The notes below the pieces were generated by a model, which was not told the origin of the DNA, searched no databases, and saw nothing but the letters and a program-made list of their open reading frames with translations. A program made the position numbers and the translations under genes. DNA of 64,000 nt from Monomorium pharaonis (taxonomy: Eukaryota; Arthropoda; Insecta; Hymenoptera; Formicidae): the NCBI RefSeq assembly GCF_013373865.1, contig NC_050475.1, positions 5,967,001 to 6,031,000 of the forward strand. The letters run 5' to 3'. Positions within the stretch are counted from its first letter, which is position 1, and each line of letters opens with the position of its first letter. Shown piece by piece: positions 62,352 to 64,000 of the stretch.

Positions 62352-62804
62352 TTAACTCGTCCTTTCGAACCGGCACCGGGGAATCAGCAGAACGACGGGC
62401 ATCAGAGGCATCAACGGCGACAGCAACAGCAGCAACAGCACCAGCATCAGCATCACCGAGAGGCTGCTGACGAACGAACGGCAGGGACTGGCGGCGGCGG
62501 CGGATTTCGGGGGTGGATTTCGCATACGGTCGTTCATCACGTCGCTGGATATCGCCGCGCTGTTCGGCTCTGCCGAGGGACAGCTTATCGGCGCGGTGTT
62601 CATTGTGTCGCTGGCATTCACGTTGTTAGAATCCCGGGAGCAGCGGCTGGCGTGATGGGCCAGGCAGGCGGCGTAGGCGATTGCGTGCGGGATGTAGCTC
62701 TGGTCGACGCTACCGGAGAACAGGGCGTTCGCGAGGGGCCCGACGGCGAACACTGGCACATCCTCGCCCCCGTGCGTCGCCCACGCCCTCGGCACGCCCG
62801 ACGT
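62352..62804 (-). CDS. Membrane-bound alkaline phosphatase, terminal coding exon (partial gene)
   Basis: The family hydrolyses phosphomonoesters at the outer cell surface, often in gut or Malpighian tubule, using two Zn and one Mg. This exon encodes the last 150 residues in phase 0. Residues 10-23 read THGGEDVPVFAVGP, whose His is a zinc ligand in alkaline phosphatases. Then comes FSGSVDQSYIPHAIAYAACL, the conserved closing block. A Ser/Asn/Ala-rich spacer of about 70 residues and a Leu/Met/Val-rich segment (about 117-142) follow, as expected of a GPI-anchor signal. The tail RCRFERTS after the hydrophobic stretch is unusual for such a signal. The acceptor on the - strand is ACTATGATTACAG, just before 62804. 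Upstream exons are not visible before 64000. Part of the hydrophobic tail is encoded by CTG-type repeats. Confidence 0.85.
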   Translation of the reverse strand, partial: TSGVPRAWATHGGEDVPVFAVGPLANALFSGSVDQSYIPHAIAYAACLAHHASRCSRDSNNVNASDTMNTAPISCPSAEPNSAAISSDVMNDRMRNPPPKSAAAASPCRSFVSSLSVMLMLVLLLLLLSPLMPLMPVVLLIPRCRFERTS

Positions 62805-64000
62805 CTGTAATCATAGTCATTATAGATGCAATTACTGCGCCCAAATCGAACGCAAAGAGATTGCACCCCCGTGCGTATTGTTGGTGGAAAATTTGACGGG
62901 ATCGATAAGAATGCAAATAGATGAATTGACTCTAATAAATCTTGATAAACGTGTAATGATAAAATCCCAAATTTATAGGCGACCAGGGCTAATTCGTGAA
63001 TCAAAAATAGGTTAAAAAACGTATATAATTGATTACTGAGTTGAAATTAATTATGTACTTTGAATTTAACGCTTATAGTAAAAAAACTGAAGAAAAAACT
63101 TGAATTTACGTTTCTTTTTTACACGAATATTAATAAGATATTAATGAAAAATTGTATTAAGCTTATGTAAGATTTATATTTTGTGTTGAAATTTAAAATT
63201 CTATTTGTAATTTTACATACCTTGGAGAAAACATATGAAAACTCAGATATACAAACTCCTCGAGAACATTATGACGTTTTGATCTGTGAGAGACATTATA
63301 AAATTTCGAAGACAGTTCAAGGAACTATCAGAAAGACATCTGTAAGACGTTTTTAACGTTAACGTCTTGTGTGTCCCGATTTGTATGACATCTTTTAGAT
63401 ATTTTTTTAAGATGTCTTTCAAATGTCTTATTTAAAATCACATTTAAACATTCCATGGCAAAGTAAAAAATATTTAATATTATAAATATTAATTGATAGA
63501 AAGATATAAAAATTTGTTCTAGTGAAATTGTGATAAAACAACTTTACAAAGATACGATTTCTGTACTATTTTGGCGCAAATAATGAATTGCAGTAAACAA
63601 TAAAAAAAATTCTGTCAGAAAAGTGTTGAAGACTATTCATCCATTTTACGGAAGAATACTACTCATGGTAGTAGGATGGTGGGCAACGGAGCATTATTTT
63701 TTTAATGAATCAAGGCCGGTTTTATAACTGCGGCTATATAAAATATAGCAATAAAACGACAAAAGTAGTAAAACAAACTTTTTTGTAACGTTTAACATGG
63801 AAATTGAAAAATGTTGTAGTGGAAAACATTAAATTGTCACAGATATGTACGCACATACATGTCTGTAAATCGTACATAAAAACAATTTACTTTCCAAGAG
63901 ACTTACGTATATCTTTTTTATATACATGTAGAAATCTATACTTTACGTGAATGTAGTTTAATTCGAGATATAGTCGTCAAAAGAAAATTGTTGTATTGAT
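62805..64000 (-). other. Intron upstream of the alkaline phosphatase terminal exon
   Basis: AT-rich sequence ends, on the - strand, in the acceptor at 62805-62806. No further alkaline phosphatase exon was recognised, so the intron probably extends past the window edge. Short open frames have no domain. Confidence 0.6.

Noticed and set aside
61897..62376. 159-codon - strand open frame
   Set aside because: It lies mostly past the alkaline phosphatase stop codon, is Arg/Ser-rich with no recognisable family, and fits a GC-rich 3' UTR.
61911..62810. 299-codon + strand open frame with a Gln/His-rich stretch, and an overlapping 201-codon frame
   Set aside because: It is antisense to the alkaline phosphatase exon and its GC-rich 3' flank. 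The Gln/His run is the complement of the Leu-rich tail. It has no domain, whereas the - strand frame matches a known family.

Overview
The window is nuclear DNA from an insect, most likely a hymenopteran and possibly an ant. This placement is an inference from the AT-rich introns broken by GC/CpG-rich patches, abundant simple repeats, and a SERCA protein with an insect-type extended C-terminus. There is no bacterial gene organisation, and no CRISPR array, rRNA or convincing tRNA was seen.

Positions 1-24.9 kb hold one gene on the + strand: the sarco/endoplasmic reticulum Ca2+-ATPase (SERCA; Ca-P60A / ATP2A orthologue). All 12 coding exons can be assembled by reading frame and GT-AG splice sites, giving 3063 nt and a 1020-residue protein. 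It keeps vertebrate residue numbering without net gaps through about residue 993 (Glu309, Asp351, Lys515, Asp703, Asn768, Glu771, Asp800, Glu908). The start codon is at 112 in an exon that opens at 40, so at least one 5' UTR exon and the promoter lie upstream of the window. Exon 2 is an 18-nt microexon between a 14.1-kb and a 4.5-kb intron; exons 4-12 are packed into 4.1 kb. Within the last exon, a strong splice donor falls exactly at codon 994, the point where vertebrate SERCA isoforms diverge. A well-formed acceptor at 24827/24828 would produce a 996-residue isoform, so a short/long C-terminal switch is predicted.

Positions 24.9-61.7 kb contain no convincing protein-coding gene. The stretch from 27 to 36.4 kb is GC-richer, full of low-complexity tracts, and ends abruptly at an AATAAA at 36341; it may be an untranslated transcript or a very long 3' UTR. 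From 36.4 to 61.7 kb the DNA is AT-rich, with scattered GC-rich islands, microsatellites, palindromic (MITE-like) elements and several old duplications.

Positions 61.7-62.8 kb hold, on the - strand, the terminal coding exon of a membrane-bound alkaline phosphatase. It is recognised by its HGGEDVPVF zinc-site motif and QSYIPHAIAYAACL block, and is followed by a hydrophobic, probable GPI-anchor tail. The rest of that gene lies beyond 64000. The two protein genes are convergent.

The palindromic elements at 1406-1624 and 46273-46520 share CACYGAGA-type termini; the one at 43473-43670 has a looser version. They are probably non-autonomous DNA transposons.
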